Shown: positions 1 to 8,903 of the stretch, piece by piece
Position numbering within the stretch: the first letter of the stretch is position 1
Layout: each line of letters starts with the position of its first letter
Source: SKVR01 sp964453995
Lineage (GTDB): Bacteria > Bacteroidota > Bacteroidia > Bacteroidales > UBA7960
DNA: 53,325 bases
Assembly: GCA_964453995.1 (NCBI GenBank)
Contig: CAYVQC010000028.1
Span: 1-53,325, forward strand
Direction: 5' to 3'
Notes under the pieces: generated by a model
Seen by the model: only the letters and a program-made list of their open reading frames with translations
Told to the model about the DNA's origin: nothing
The model's database searches: none
Translations under genes and position numbers: made by a program

Positions 1-102
1 ACACCAACCTATAGATTACATCATACCACTTCTTTGCCCATCAAACAAATTTTCATTCTTTGCGTTTTGTGGTTGAAGTATATTACTAAAAATCTTTGAA
101 TT

Positions 103-708
103 ATGCGTAGCTTTTTTATACTTGCCCTTTTGGGTACAATTATAAGTTGTGCACAAACCCAAAACCCAACAGATATGCAATCACGACGCACCTCAGCCCA
201 ACACAACGACACGGGCCAATACCCCCTGCAACGTTCAGGCGAGGAATGGGAACAAACCCTTACTCCCCTGCAATACCATGTATTGCGCGAGGCCGGTACC
301 GAACGCCCTTTTACCGGTAAGTATTACAAAAACAAGGATGCAGGCATATACTATTCTGCTGCTACCGGCCAACCCCTGTTTGTATCCGATGCCAAATACG
401 ATTCGGGGTGCGGTTGGCCCAGCTTTTTCGAACCCATTACCGAAGGGGTTATCCTTTACCGGAAAGATACTTCTCATGGCATGATCCGCACCGAGATCAT
501 CGATTCATCCAGCGGATCGCACCTGGGCCATGTATTTGACGACGGACCGCCCCCCACCGGTTTGCGCTATTGTATGAACAGTGCTGCCATGATCTTTGTG
601 GGTGTGGGAGATAAGGCGCCCCCAATGGTTCAGGATTACATGGAACGCCACGCCTCTGAGGCCGAAAAAAAAGCAGTACTCAATTTCTTGCAGGCCCATC
701 GCGAATAA
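103..708 (+). CDS. msrB: Exported peptide-methionine (R)-S-oxide reductase
   Basis: A 201-aa protein of the MsrB family, which reduces methionine-R-sulfoxide in oxidised proteins. The N-terminus is a lipoprotein signal with lipobox ISC at C16, so it is probably anchored in the envelope and repairs periplasmic or surface proteins. The MsrB fold covers about residues 45-185. The catalytic Cys is C157 in RYCMNSAAM, and a probable resolving Cys is C103 in SGCGWPSF. The usual zinc CxxC pairs are missing: the segment before HLGHVFDDGP reads DSSSGS instead of a Cys pair, so this is a zinc-free form. ATG at 103 is chosen because it gives the complete signal peptide. The next gene encodes a diiron protein, which suggests an oxidative-stress context. 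Family call is secure; location is inferred from the signal peptide. Confidence 0.93.
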   Translation: MRSFFILALLGTIISCAQTQNPTDMQSRRTSAQHNDTGQYPLQRSGEEWEQTLTPLQYHVLREAGTERPFTGKYYKNKDAGIYYSAATGQPLFVSDAKYDSGCGWPSFFEPITEGVILYRKDTSHGMIRTEIIDSSSGSHLGHVFDDGPPPTGLRYCMNSAAMIFVGVGDKAPPMVQDYMERHASEAEKKAVLNFLQAHRE

Positions 709-767
709 TGAAAATTGGCCTTTTGAAACTTTTTACGATTTTTATGCCCTTTTCGCAAAAAAACCAT

Positions 768-775
768 TAGGTTTG
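768..775 (+). promoter_or_regulatory. -7 box candidate for the rubrerythrin-like gene
   Basis: TAGGTTTG matches the Bacteroidota -7 consensus TAnnTTTG, 48 nt before the ATG at 824. No clear -33 TTG lies at the right distance, so the call rests on one element. Confidence 0.4.
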
Positions 776-823
776 AGGCATAGAAAGAACCAAACCCAAA
801 TTGAAAACCTAATTCAATAACGT

Positions 824-1327
824 ATGGAAAACCAGGTTACCGACATCCTCAAACAGGCCATTATCATGGAAAACAGGGGAAAAAGCCTCTACCAGATGGT
901 AGCAGCCCAAACCCCCAGCGAAGAGGTAAAAAATATCTTCACTACCATGGCCGACGAGGAACAGATGCACATTGAATTTCTGAGCAAGCAGTTTGCCCAT
1001 TACCAAAAGCACAAATCCTTTGATGTAAACCAGCTGGAAACCGCTGCCGAAGAAGAGGCCGTTGCCAACAGCATCCTCACCGAAAAGATCAAAAAAGACA
1101 TTTCAGGGGCAGGCTTTGAGGCCGCAGCCATTTCTGCTGCTATTGATATGGAAAACAAATCCATTGAAGTGTACCAGAAAAGGGCTGACGAGTCTACCGA
1201 TCCCAACGAAAAGGAACTGTACCAGTTTTTGGCCGATTGGGAGAAAGGACATCACAAACTGTTGCTGGAACTCAACAAACAGCTTACAGAAAAAGTATGG
1301 TACGACAACAATTTCTGGCCTTTCTGA
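824..1327 (+). CDS. Rubrerythrin-like diiron protein without rubredoxin domain
   Basis: A 167-aa ferritin-like four-helix protein. Diiron ligands are visible in two repeats: E16, then E46 and H49 (ExxH in DEEQMHIEF), then E110, then E140 and H143 (ExxH in WEKGHH). The C-terminal rubredoxin domain of classical rubrerythrins is absent. Such proteins usually act in peroxide or oxygen detoxification in the cytoplasm of anaerobes, or in iron handling; the substrate cannot be told from sequence. It follows msrB by 115 nt, has its own TAnnTTTG box, and ends at a strong hairpin terminator, so it is probably transcribed alone. There is no signal peptide. Confidence 0.85.
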   Translation: MENQVTDILKQAIIMENRGKSLYQMVAAQTPSEEVKNIFTTMADEEQMHIEFLSKQFAHYQKHKSFDVNQLETAAEEEAVANSILTEKIKKDISGAGFEAAAISAAIDMENKSIEVYQKRADESTDPNEKELYQFLADWEKGHHKLLLELNKQLTEKVWYDNNFWPF

Positions 1328-1348
1328 GGCACATACCGGGTTGTTGAT

Positions 1349-1356
1349 TACCTTTG
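1349..1356 (+). promoter_or_regulatory. -7 box candidate overlapping the terminator, possible panB promoter
   Basis: TACCTTTG matches TAnnTTTG. It ends 3 nt before the left arm of the terminator hairpin at 1359-1398, so a start site about 5 nt downstream would fall inside that arm. There is no convincing -33 element. panB starts at 1487. Confidence 0.35.
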
Positions 1357-1358
1357 CA

Positions 1359-1405
1359 CCACCCATGCAGCGGTTGCTACACCGCCCTGCATGGGTGGCG
1401 TTTTT
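1359..1405 (+). terminator. Rho-independent terminator after the rubrerythrin-like gene
   Basis: Perfect 12-bp stem CCACCCATGCAG (1359-1370) with CTGCATGGGTGG (1387-1398), a 16-nt loop, then CG and five T (1401-1405). It lies 31 nt after the stop codon. Confidence 0.85.
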
Positions 1406-1486
1406 CAAAGGATATCATTGATACCCCCGGCAGAAACAGTCAAATTCGATCCAATTCCAAAGTAAAACCACAGCAGATCAAAGCAT

Positions 1487-2299
1487 ATGAAAACTTCTCA
1501 ATTCCCCCGTATCACAACCCATGTGCTCCAGGAAATGAAACTCAAGGGTGAAAAGATCGCCATGCTCACGGCCTACGATTATTCCATGGCCAAAATCCTG
1601 GATTACGCCGGTATTGACGTGATCCTGGTTGGCGACAGTGCTGCCAACGTAATGGCCGGTCATAAAACCACCCTTCCCATAACCCTTAATGAAATGATCT
1701 ACCATGCCAGCTCGGTGATGCGTGCCGTAGAAAGGGCATTGGTGGTGGTTGACCTGCCTTTTGGCACCTACCAGGGCAACAGCCGCGAGGCGTTGGGTTC
1801 GGCCATCCGCATCATGAAAGAATCCAATGCCAATGCAGTAAAACTGGAAGGGGGCCGCGAGATCAAAGACTCCATTGACCGGATCCTCTCGGCAGGCATC
1901 CCGGTGATGGGCCACCTGGGTCTTACCCCCCAATCTATCAATAAGTTTGGCACCTATGTAGTACGGGCACGCGAAGAAGAAGAGGCCCAAAGGCTCAAAG
2001 AAGATGCAAAGCTACTGGAAGAGATCGGTTGCTTTTCGGTAGTGCTGGAAAAGATACCTGCAAAACTGGCCACCCAGGTCACCGAAAGCATCAGGATACC
2101 CACTATTGGCATTGGTGCCGGTAGCGGTGTAGATGGACAGGTACTGGTGCTGCATGATATGCTGGGGATCAATCATGATTTTTCACCCCGCTTCCTGCGG
2201 CGCTACCATAACCTGTTCGACGAAATGAAGGGCTCTGTAGAGATGTACATCAAAGATGTAAAAAGCAAGGATTTTCCCAACGAACGGGAGCGATACTGA
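1487..2299 (+). CDS. panB: 3-methyl-2-oxobutanoate hydroxymethyltransferase
   Basis: A 270-aa protein of the usual PanB length. It transfers a hydroxymethyl group from 5,10-methylenetetrahydrofolate to 2-oxoisovalerate, giving ketopantoate for pantothenate and CoA synthesis. It is a cytoplasmic TIM-barrel enzyme. Visible signatures are the metal and substrate region VGDSAANVMAGH near residue 47, the VKLEGG segment with the active-site Lys and Glu, GHLGLTPQ, and the C-terminal IPTIGIGAGSG motif with the HDMLG segment. No other pantothenate gene is adjacent, so the pathway is dispersed. ATG at 1487 fits the usual N-terminus. Confidence 0.97.
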   Translation: MKTSQFPRITTHVLQEMKLKGEKIAMLTAYDYSMAKILDYAGIDVILVGDSAANVMAGHKTTLPITLNEMIYHASSVMRAVERALVVVDLPFGTYQGNSREALGSAIRIMKESNANAVKLEGGREIKDSIDRILSAGIPVMGHLGLTPQSINKFGTYVVRAREEEEAQRLKEDAKLLEEIGCFSVVLEKIPAKLATQVTESIRIPTIGIGAGSGVDGQVLVLHDMLGINHDFSPRFLRRYHNLFDEMKGSVEMYIKDVKSKDFPNERERY

Positions 2300-2323
2300 T
2301 CGGGGTAGTGTAAATAAGATTGA

Positions 2324-2467
2324 TTGAACCCGCACACTGAGCCTGTTACATTGATCATCCTGCTTATAAACCACATTCTTTTCTACAGGTGTAACAGTGA
2401 GCGTGCCGAAGTGCTCAACAACCAGGAAACATTCCAGCAAAACCTTATTGCAGGCGGTAAATTCTAA
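2324..2467 (+). CDS. Possible 47-aa single-pass membrane peptide (unrecognised)
   Basis: A short open frame from TTG at 2324 to TAA at 2465-2467, just after panB and overlapping the last 4 nt of the convergent kinase gene. The translation has a hydrophobic run (VTLIILLINHILF) followed by a hydrophilic tail RAEVLNNQETFQQNLIAGG, which reads like real coding sequence. It has no ATG and no obvious ribosome binding site. It could be a small membrane peptide, the remnant tail of a lost gene, or chance. I do not recognise a family. An inverted repeat (CTGTTACA 2343-2350 with TGTAACAG 2390-2397) lies inside it and could instead be a structured 3' end of panB mRNA. Confidence 0.22.
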   Translation: MNPHTEPVTLIILLINHILFYRCNSERAEVLNNQETFQQNLIAGGKF

Positions 2468-5400
2468 GGGGACCTTTTTAAACCCAGAAGTTCAGAGGTG
2501 ATTGACTTTTCAATCTCTTCCGTATCAAAGGGCTTCCTGAAGTACTTTGAGATCAGTCCTGATTCAAGGGCCTGGGTAATTTCGGGGGTGATATCGTATC
2601 CGGTAAGCACAAAATAGCGAATTGCCGGATAGCTTTTCCTGGCCATATTGATAAACTCAATACCGGTCATCCCTGGCATATTCATGTCGCTGATCACTAC
2701 TTTCACATCGGCATTTTCAGATAACACCTGCAATCCTTCTTCTCCCGATGAGGCCTGAAGTACAGTGAATTTCCTGTTGAACAGCCTCGCAAACAGCACC
2801 AGGTTATTGGGTTCATCATCCACATACAAAATTTTCACGTCCTCTTTTACCATGCCTTTGTGACTTAGGGGTAATTCTACTATAAAACTACTACCTTTCT
2901 TTAACGTAGATTGGCAATAAATTGTTCCATTGTGGTCGCTGATTATACGTTGCGAAATGGAAAGCCCCAGGCCTGTGCCTTTTCCTGGTGCCTTGGTGGT
3001 ATAGAAGGGGTCAAAGATGTGCATTATCTGTTGGGGAGAAATGCCTACGCCCGTATCGGTAATGATAATTCTCACAACATTCCCGGGGTTGCTGGTTTCG
3101 ATGGTAATTTCCCCTTCATTTTCTATGGCCTGTATTGCATTGGCCATGATATTGAGAAAGACCTGGTGCAACTGCCCTTCGTGCGCTTCCACCAAAAAAT
3201 TGCCGGCCTGGTATTTCCGGGTAATGTTGATCCTGGTTTTGTATTGATTGTAAAGCAGGGTGAGGCCATCGTCAATGATCTCATGGATATTGCACTGGCT
3301 GGCGGGCAAAGCTTCGCTGCGGTTATATTTGCTCATGCTTCGGATAATGCCTGTTACCCTTTTTACCCCTTCCCTGATGGCTTCAAACAGTGGGCTTAGT
3401 TCTCCAACAGATTCTGCATGCTGCTCATGGATAAAACTCTCAATGGCAGTGGTACCATTGGCGATAAAGTTGATAGGGTTGTTGATTTCGTGGGCTACTC
3501 CGGCAGTGAGGATACCCAGGGAAGCCATCTTTTCAGATTGAATAAGTTTCAACTGCAATTCTTGCAGGCTGGAAAGGGTTTTTTCCAGTTCTTCTTTTTG
3601 CATGCTGATGATCTTATTCTTATCAAACAACTGATCGTTGGTAGCCTTTAGTTCTTCGTTGGCTGCCACGAGTTCTTCCGTTCGTTCCTGCACCAGGCTC
3701 TCAAGTTGATTTTTATGATCTTGTAGCTCCTGTTCTATTTTTTTCTTTTCAGTGATTTCCAGGCTTGTACCCAGCAGGCAGTGCGCTCCATTGATGGTGA
3801 TGCGGGTACCGTTGTAATAGGAATAATTTACCTTCCCATCTTTATTGATGCTGATCAATTCAAGTCCTTTAACAATGCCGTTGGTTTCCAGTTGTTGCTC
3901 AAGCTCCTGCAGCGACTGCTCATCGATGATCATGCCGGCCTCCCGGGGTGTTTTGCCCAGGATCGATTCAGCAGGTTGGCCAAGCTTTTGCGCAAGGGTG
4001 TTGTTTACCAGCATATACCGGCCTTGCTCATCGCTCAGGGAGATATCAATGGGAGCCACTTCAAAAAGTGTTTCAAACATTTCCTTGCTCTGACGTAGCT
4101 CCTCCCCGGCCAGTTTTTTGGCTGTGATATTTTTCCCAAAAAAACATGCCCCGGTAACAGTACCTTCCATGGCAATGGGGTTGCCCGAAACCTCAATATA
4201 AACCTTTTGTCCGTCGTGTTCAACAACATCCTCAAAAACAAAATTCTCATTGGCAAAGATCTTATCGTACCTTTCTTTCCATACTCCCCTGATAACTTCG
4301 GGGAGAGCTTCAAGTAAACTGTCGCCTTTGGCAATCTTCACACCAAATACATTTTCAAATTCGCCTACAAAAACATTATTCACATACTTTATTTCATAAT
4401 CCCTGTTGAGCGACCAGATGCTGTCCATAGAGTTCTCGATAATAGCTTTCAGATCGGCTTCGCTCTCCTGCAGGGCATCTTCCGCCTTCTTCCTGTCAGA
4501 CACATCGCGGCAGATGCCTTCGTGAAAGATGATCTTTCCTTTTTCATCTTTGATAAAGCGGGCATTCTCTTCCAGCCAGATGATCGAACCATCCTTGCGT
4601 TTCAACCGGTAAGTAACCAGCTCAGGTGAAAACTCTGAAGTGAGGGTTATCTTTTCCCTTTCTGCCTCATGGATGTAGAGATCTCTGGGAATATATACGC
4701 TTTTAAGCTCTTCAAAACTGCTGTATCCAAGCATTTTCACAAAGGCCGGGTTGGCATCCACGAAATAGCCCTCCGGGGTGGAGCGGTAAAACCCGTTAGG
4801 CATGGTATCAAAGAGGTTCTTGTATTTTGCTTCACTTTCGCGAAGCGCCTTTTCTGACTGGATCCGCTGTTGTATATCAGACTTAGCTTTCTCAATAGCG
4901 GCTTTAGTGATAGAAAAAACATTGTAGCTTATTGCGCCCATAAAGATCATGGCGATAGTGGTATTGACAAGGAAATCAGCAAACTCGTATTTGGAGATTA
5001 TTAATGAGTCTTTTATAACAAAAAGAAAAACCACAAACACAAGAGCATTGATCAGGGTATATGCCAGGCTCAACCATTTTTTACTGTCAATCAATAGTGG
5101 AGCCATAGCCAGGATAGCAAAAAGCCATACAACTGTGCCCAGCCTTCCCAGATCAGGGTCTCTGCTGACAAACATTATAAACCATACCAGGGCAAGACTG
5201 GAAATAAGCAACAGGTGGGCTGCAATGGCGTAACGCCCCTTTGTTAGCAACCTGTAACAACCGGCAAAGACCATCATACCAAGGATCATAGGTGTAATCA
5301 CCAGGAAGTTTACAGGATTATACAACGATGTTGAGACTTGCAACACGCTGATTACGGGGATCATCAACCCCAATATTATCATTGCCGACAGGATAAGATA

Positions 5401-5487
5401 ATAAATAAACCTGGCTTTAAGCTGAGTAATAAAATCAGCATTTTCATAAACCTCTAATGCCTTAGGAGGAGTAATTTTCAATTTCAT
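2464..5487 (-). CDS. Membrane-bound hybrid sensor histidine kinase, 3 PAS plus receiver
   Basis: A 1007-aa hybrid kinase. About six hydrophobic helices fill residues 25-195 with very short loops, which suggests sensing within the membrane. Three PAS-type domains follow (about 220-335, 345-460, 470-585), then a coiled coil (585-650). The HisKA segment has H666 in GVAHEINNP. The HATPase ends with DTGVG and GKGTGLGLS boxes. A C-terminal receiver carries the acceptor D934 in ISDMNMPG. There is no DNA-binding or enzymatic output domain. Its catalytic core closely resembles that of the kinase encoded just upstream (for example FYTTKAPGKGTGLGLSI against FFTTKAPGKGTGLGLSI), so the two are probably paralogues. 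The signal and downstream partner are unknown. Confidence 0.92.
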   Translation of the reverse strand: MKLKITPPKALEVYENADFITQLKARFIYYLILSAMIILGLMIPVISVLQVSTSLYNPVNFLVITPMILGMMVFAGCYRLLTKGRYAIAAHLLLISSLALVWFIMFVSRDPDLGRLGTVVWLFAILAMAPLLIDSKKWLSLAYTLINALVFVVFLFVIKDSLIISKYEFADFLVNTTIAMIFMGAISYNVFSITKAAIEKAKSDIQQRIQSEKALRESEAKYKNLFDTMPNGFYRSTPEGYFVDANPAFVKMLGYSSFEELKSVYIPRDLYIHEAEREKITLTSEFSPELVTYRLKRKDGSIIWLEENARFIKDEKGKIIFHEGICRDVSDRKKAEDALQESEADLKAIIENSMDSIWSLNRDYEIKYVNNVFVGEFENVFGVKIAKGDSLLEALPEVIRGVWKERYDKIFANENFVFEDVVEHDGQKVYIEVSGNPIAMEGTVTGACFFGKNITAKKLAGEELRQSKEMFETLFEVAPIDISLSDEQGRYMLVNNTLAQKLGQPAESILGKTPREAGMIIDEQSLQELEQQLETNGIVKGLELISINKDGKVNYSYYNGTRITINGAHCLLGTSLEITEKKKIEQELQDHKNQLESLVQERTEELVAANEELKATNDQLFDKNKIISMQKEELEKTLSSLQELQLKLIQSEKMASLGILTAGVAHEINNPINFIANGTTAIESFIHEQHAESVGELSPLFEAIREGVKRVTGIIRSMSKYNRSEALPASQCNIHEIIDDGLTLLYNQYKTRINITRKYQAGNFLVEAHEGQLHQVFLNIMANAIQAIENEGEITIETSNPGNVVRIIITDTGVGISPQQIMHIFDPFYTTKAPGKGTGLGLSISQRIISDHNGTIYCQSTLKKGSSFIVELPLSHKGMVKEDVKILYVDDEPNNLVLFARLFNRKFTVLQASSGEEGLQVLSENADVKVVISDMNMPGMTGIEFINMARKSYPAIRYFVLTGYDITPEITQALESGLISKYFRKPFDTEEIEKSITSELLGLKRSP

Positions 5488-5597
5488 AAAACATGATTGT
5501 ATTTAGCATAATAAGCCAGGCAGCAACGGCAGCTTGCGCTTTTCTGCATTTATTATTATTCAACAGTTATAAAAAAAAGATAGAGAAACACCAGTAC

Positions 5598-8500
5598 CTA
5601 ATGCGCTGCAGGTAATATAATCAAAACCTTTGTACCTATTCCCGGCTCAGAGTGAAACTCAAGTTTTCCTGCATGCTCATTAATGATGTTTTGTGTTATA
5701 GATAATCCCAACCCGGTGCCTTTACCCGGAGCCTTGGTGGTAAAAAACGGATCTGTAATCCGGCTCAATACATCACGGCCCATTCCGGTTCCGGTATCTT
5801 CCACTCCCACTACCAGGTTTTTGTCCTCCATAAAGGTAGAAACAGTAATCCGGCCTGTACCCTCAATGGATTGAATGGCATTGGACAAGACATTAAGCAG
5901 GGCCTGGTGCAATTTCCCTTCGTTGCACATGAGCCAAAGAGGTTCATTAGCGTATGCTTTGACGATCCCTATTCGTTCTCCGATTTGCTCTCCAAGCAGG
6001 GTGAGACAATTATTGATAATAACGTGAACATCGGCAGGTTCATGTCTTTCTTCATCGCGCCGGCTATAGTGATTGAGACTGGTGATAATTCCTGATGCAC
6101 GACTGACCCCCTCATTGGCAATTTTCAGCAGGGTATCAATGCTGTGATCACGCTCTTCTCCGTTTTCGTTAAAGTATTCTTCGATGGCTACGATTGCTCC
6201 TTTGATAAAGTTGAGCGGATTGTTGATTTCATGGGCTACGCCGGCAGCCAGGACACCCAGGGAAGCCATTTTTTCTGAATGAATGAGCTGTTGCTGGGTT
6301 TGTTTAAGGGTTTCAAGGGTAGAAGAAAGTTCTTCGCGCTGTTGCCGCAGTTCGGCATTGGCCGTTTTCAGCTCTTCATTACGCATGGCAAGTTCCTTTG
6401 TACGGTCTTGTACAATGCCTTCCAATGCTCTTTTTTGTTTTTTGATCTTTGTGGTACGCAATTTATAATACACTACCAATCCTGCAATAAGCAAAACCAC
6501 CAAGCCTACTCTGAACCAGGCAGTCTGCCAAAGTCGGGGATGAATCACTATGGTCAGCAGAATCCCGTCTTCATTCCAGAAACCATCATTGTTAGATCCT
6601 TTTACTATAAGCTCGTAATTTCCGGGAGCCATATTGGTAAAACTGATAAAATTCCGGTTGCCCAGGTGAATCCACTGTTCATCCGTATCAAGTATCTTAT
6701 AGGCAAACTGATTCTTTTGCGGATCAGTATAATCCAATGCCGCAAATTCAACCTGGAAATTCATTTCGCCGGGATTGACTTCAATATGATTTGAGTAGGT
6801 TACTGAAAGGCCTGTACTTACCGACTCATTGTATTTTTTAAAATCGGTAATCTTGATATCAGGAGGCTGCTGGTTTAGTTCAATATCGTCGGGATAGAAA
6901 CTCAACACACCATCCACGGTGCCAAAGACCAAAACCCCGTAGGCACTTTTGTAGGATGCTCCCCAGAAGAACTGATCAGAGGGTAATCCATCGCTGACAT
7001 CAAAATTAAGGAATTCTCCTGTGGTTGGGTCAAACTGTGAGAGTCCTTTATCAGTTGCAATCCAGAGATTGCCCTTGCTATCGTCGAGGATAGAGAAAAC
7101 AATATTGTTGGCCAGGCCATCGGCTTCTGTATAGGTGGTGAAGCTTTCGTCGAGGGGGTTGAATTTTACCAGTCCGCCACCAAAAGTCCCCAGCCATAAC
7201 AATCCATCGGGTGATTTATGGATGGCAAGTACACTGTTGTTACTCAGGCTATTGGGGTTTTCCGGGTCATGCTCGTATATTTTGAAAGCATCTTCATCCG
7301 GCAGGTATTTATTTAAACCACCACCCCAGGTGCCGGCCCATACCACACCATTTTCTTCAATAACAAGAGCATTGGGTTGAATCTGTGGGCTGCCCAGCGA
7401 ACCAGGTACCCCTGATTGATGCATAAAAGAACGCCAATTCCCCGATGCGGGATCAAACACGTTGAGCCCATTTTCTGTACCGGCCCATACTTTCCCGTCT
7501 GGCGCAATACGCAACAACTGTATGGTATTATCACTGATTGAATTGGTATTGGCGGAGTCATTTACAAACCTGTGAACCAGATTATGATCTGCATCAAAAA
7601 CAAATATGCCCTCTGTGGTACCGATCCACAATCTTTTTTTGTCGTCTTCCACCATTGAGGTAACACTGTTTAACCCTACCACCTGCTGAACTTTACCGTT
7701 ATGAATAAACTGGTCCTTGCGTCGGTCGTAACAGGTAAGAGGAACATTAAAGGAGCCCATCCAAATGAGTTGCTTGTGGTCCTGGAAGATACTCCTCACG
7801 ATACGGGCATTGATGGTATTAGGATTTCCAGGCTTATGCCTGTAAATCCTGAAATTTTTATACCGGGTAATCTTATCCACTCCGGTTTCACTGCCTACCC
7901 AAATGATTCCCCTGCTATCTTCAAACAAATATCTTATTCGGTCTGAAGTAAGGCTGCTCTCGGTATACGCGCTGATCTGCGTAAGGGTATTTGTCTTCGG
8001 ATCGAAAAAGTCAACCCCTGACCCTTCATACCCCAGGAGATAATCTCCATTGTTTAACCTGATGGTTCTGTAAACACTATTTCCGGTAATGCCAGACCTT
8101 TCATGGGCATCGGGGTAAAAAACCGTAAACCCTTCATCTCCGGGTGTATAAATACTAACCCCGCCCCCGATTGAGCTAAACCAAATGTTATTATCCCGGT
8201 CCTGATATATATCATAAACAGCATCGCTGCCAATAGAGCGTTGATCCTGGGGATTGTGTCTGTAAACGGTATAATCTTCACTTTCAGGGTCAAATTTCAC
8301 TACTCCGGTTGAATTGAATCCCACCCAAATGTATCCCTCATTGTCAACCAGGATAGAACGAATGGCGTCTTCATTGAGCCCATTTTCAGCTGTCCTGAAA
8401 AGATACGTGGTAAACGAGCCCGATTGCTTGTTGAAACGGTTTAACCCTTCACTCCATGTGCCAATCCAGAGATTGCCCTCCTGATCCTCATCAATCGCCC

Positions 8501-8903
8501 ACAGATCATTTCCACTGATGGAATTCTCATTGCCCTCTTCATGCCTGTATACAACAAACTGCTCATGTTTGGTATCGAATCTTTTCAAACCACCACCTTG
8601 TGTGGCCATCCAGATGATGCCGTCGTCATCAATGTGCATTGCCCGGATCAGCTTTCCGGTGAGCGACTGTTTCCCCTGTTCATTATCAAATCGCTTAAAA
8701 CCATAGCCGTCGTAACGCATCAATCCATTGAGAGTTCCAAACCAAATAAAACCCAATTGGTCTTCGACAATGGAGAATGTAGCGCCGGGAGACCGGCCGT
8801 ACTGGTCTGTAATCCCTGATATCTTGAATTCGCGGTTTTGTGAAACACAAACAAGGGTGGAAGGGAAAAATAAAAAAAACAGTATGAATATCTTTTTTAT
8901 CAT
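5598..8903 (-). CDS. Reg_prop two-component sensor histidine kinase without receiver or HTH
   Basis: A 1101-aa protein. A signal peptide (about residues 1-22) leads into a long periplasmic region of repeated propeller blades (signatures such as GFIWFGT, GIIWMAT, GNLWIGT, GYIWVGF), then a Y_Y_Y domain (about 715-780) and one transmembrane helix (about 791-812). A coiled coil, HisKA with H891 in GVAHEINNP, and a HATPase complete the protein. Bacteroides hybrid two-component systems with this sensor normally continue into a receiver and an AraC-type HTH. This protein stops after the HATPase, so it must signal to a separate protein. The kinase gene downstream on the same strand is 110 nt away and ends in a receiver. 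A TAnnTTTG box lies at 9017-9024. Confidence 0.93.
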   Translation of the reverse strand: MIKKIFILFFLFFPSTLVCVSQNREFKISGITDQYGRSPGATFSIVEDQLGFIWFGTLNGLMRYDGYGFKRFDNEQGKQSLTGKLIRAMHIDDDGIIWMATQGGGLKRFDTKHEQFVVYRHEEGNENSISGNDLWAIDEDQEGNLWIGTWSEGLNRFNKQSGSFTTYLFRTAENGLNEDAIRSILVDNEGYIWVGFNSTGVVKFDPESEDYTVYRHNPQDQRSIGSDAVYDIYQDRDNNIWFSSIGGGVSIYTPGDEGFTVFYPDAHERSGITGNSVYRTIRLNNGDYLLGYEGSGVDFFDPKTNTLTQISAYTESSLTSDRIRYLFEDSRGIIWVGSETGVDKITRYKNFRIYRHKPGNPNTINARIVRSIFQDHKQLIWMGSFNVPLTCYDRRKDQFIHNGKVQQVVGLNSVTSMVEDDKKRLWIGTTEGIFVFDADHNLVHRFVNDSANTNSISDNTIQLLRIAPDGKVWAGTENGLNVFDPASGNWRSFMHQSGVPGSLGSPQIQPNALVIEENGVVWAGTWGGGLNKYLPDEDAFKIYEHDPENPNSLSNNSVLAIHKSPDGLLWLGTFGGGLVKFNPLDESFTTYTEADGLANNIVFSILDDSKGNLWIATDKGLSQFDPTTGEFLNFDVSDGLPSDQFFWGASYKSAYGVLVFGTVDGVLSFYPDDIELNQQPPDIKITDFKKYNESVSTGLSVTYSNHIEVNPGEMNFQVEFAALDYTDPQKNQFAYKILDTDEQWIHLGNRNFISFTNMAPGNYELIVKGSNNDGFWNEDGILLTIVIHPRLWQTAWFRVGLVVLLIAGLVVYYKLRTTKIKKQKRALEGIVQDRTKELAMRNEELKTANAELRQQREELSSTLETLKQTQQQLIHSEKMASLGVLAAGVAHEINNPLNFIKGAIVAIEEYFNENGEERDHSIDTLLKIANEGVSRASGIITSLNHYSRRDEERHEPADVHVIINNCLTLLGEQIGERIGIVKAYANEPLWLMCNEGKLHQALLNVLSNAIQSIEGTGRITVSTFMEDKNLVVGVEDTGTGMGRDVLSRITDPFFTTKAPGKGTGLGLSITQNIINEHAGKLEFHSEPGIGTKVLIILPAAH

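Noticed and set aside
66..98. Promoter-like TTTG-N21-AATCTTTG before msrB
   Set aside because: The -7 element has one mismatch (A for T) and ends 4 nt before the ATG, which would leave essentially no leader.
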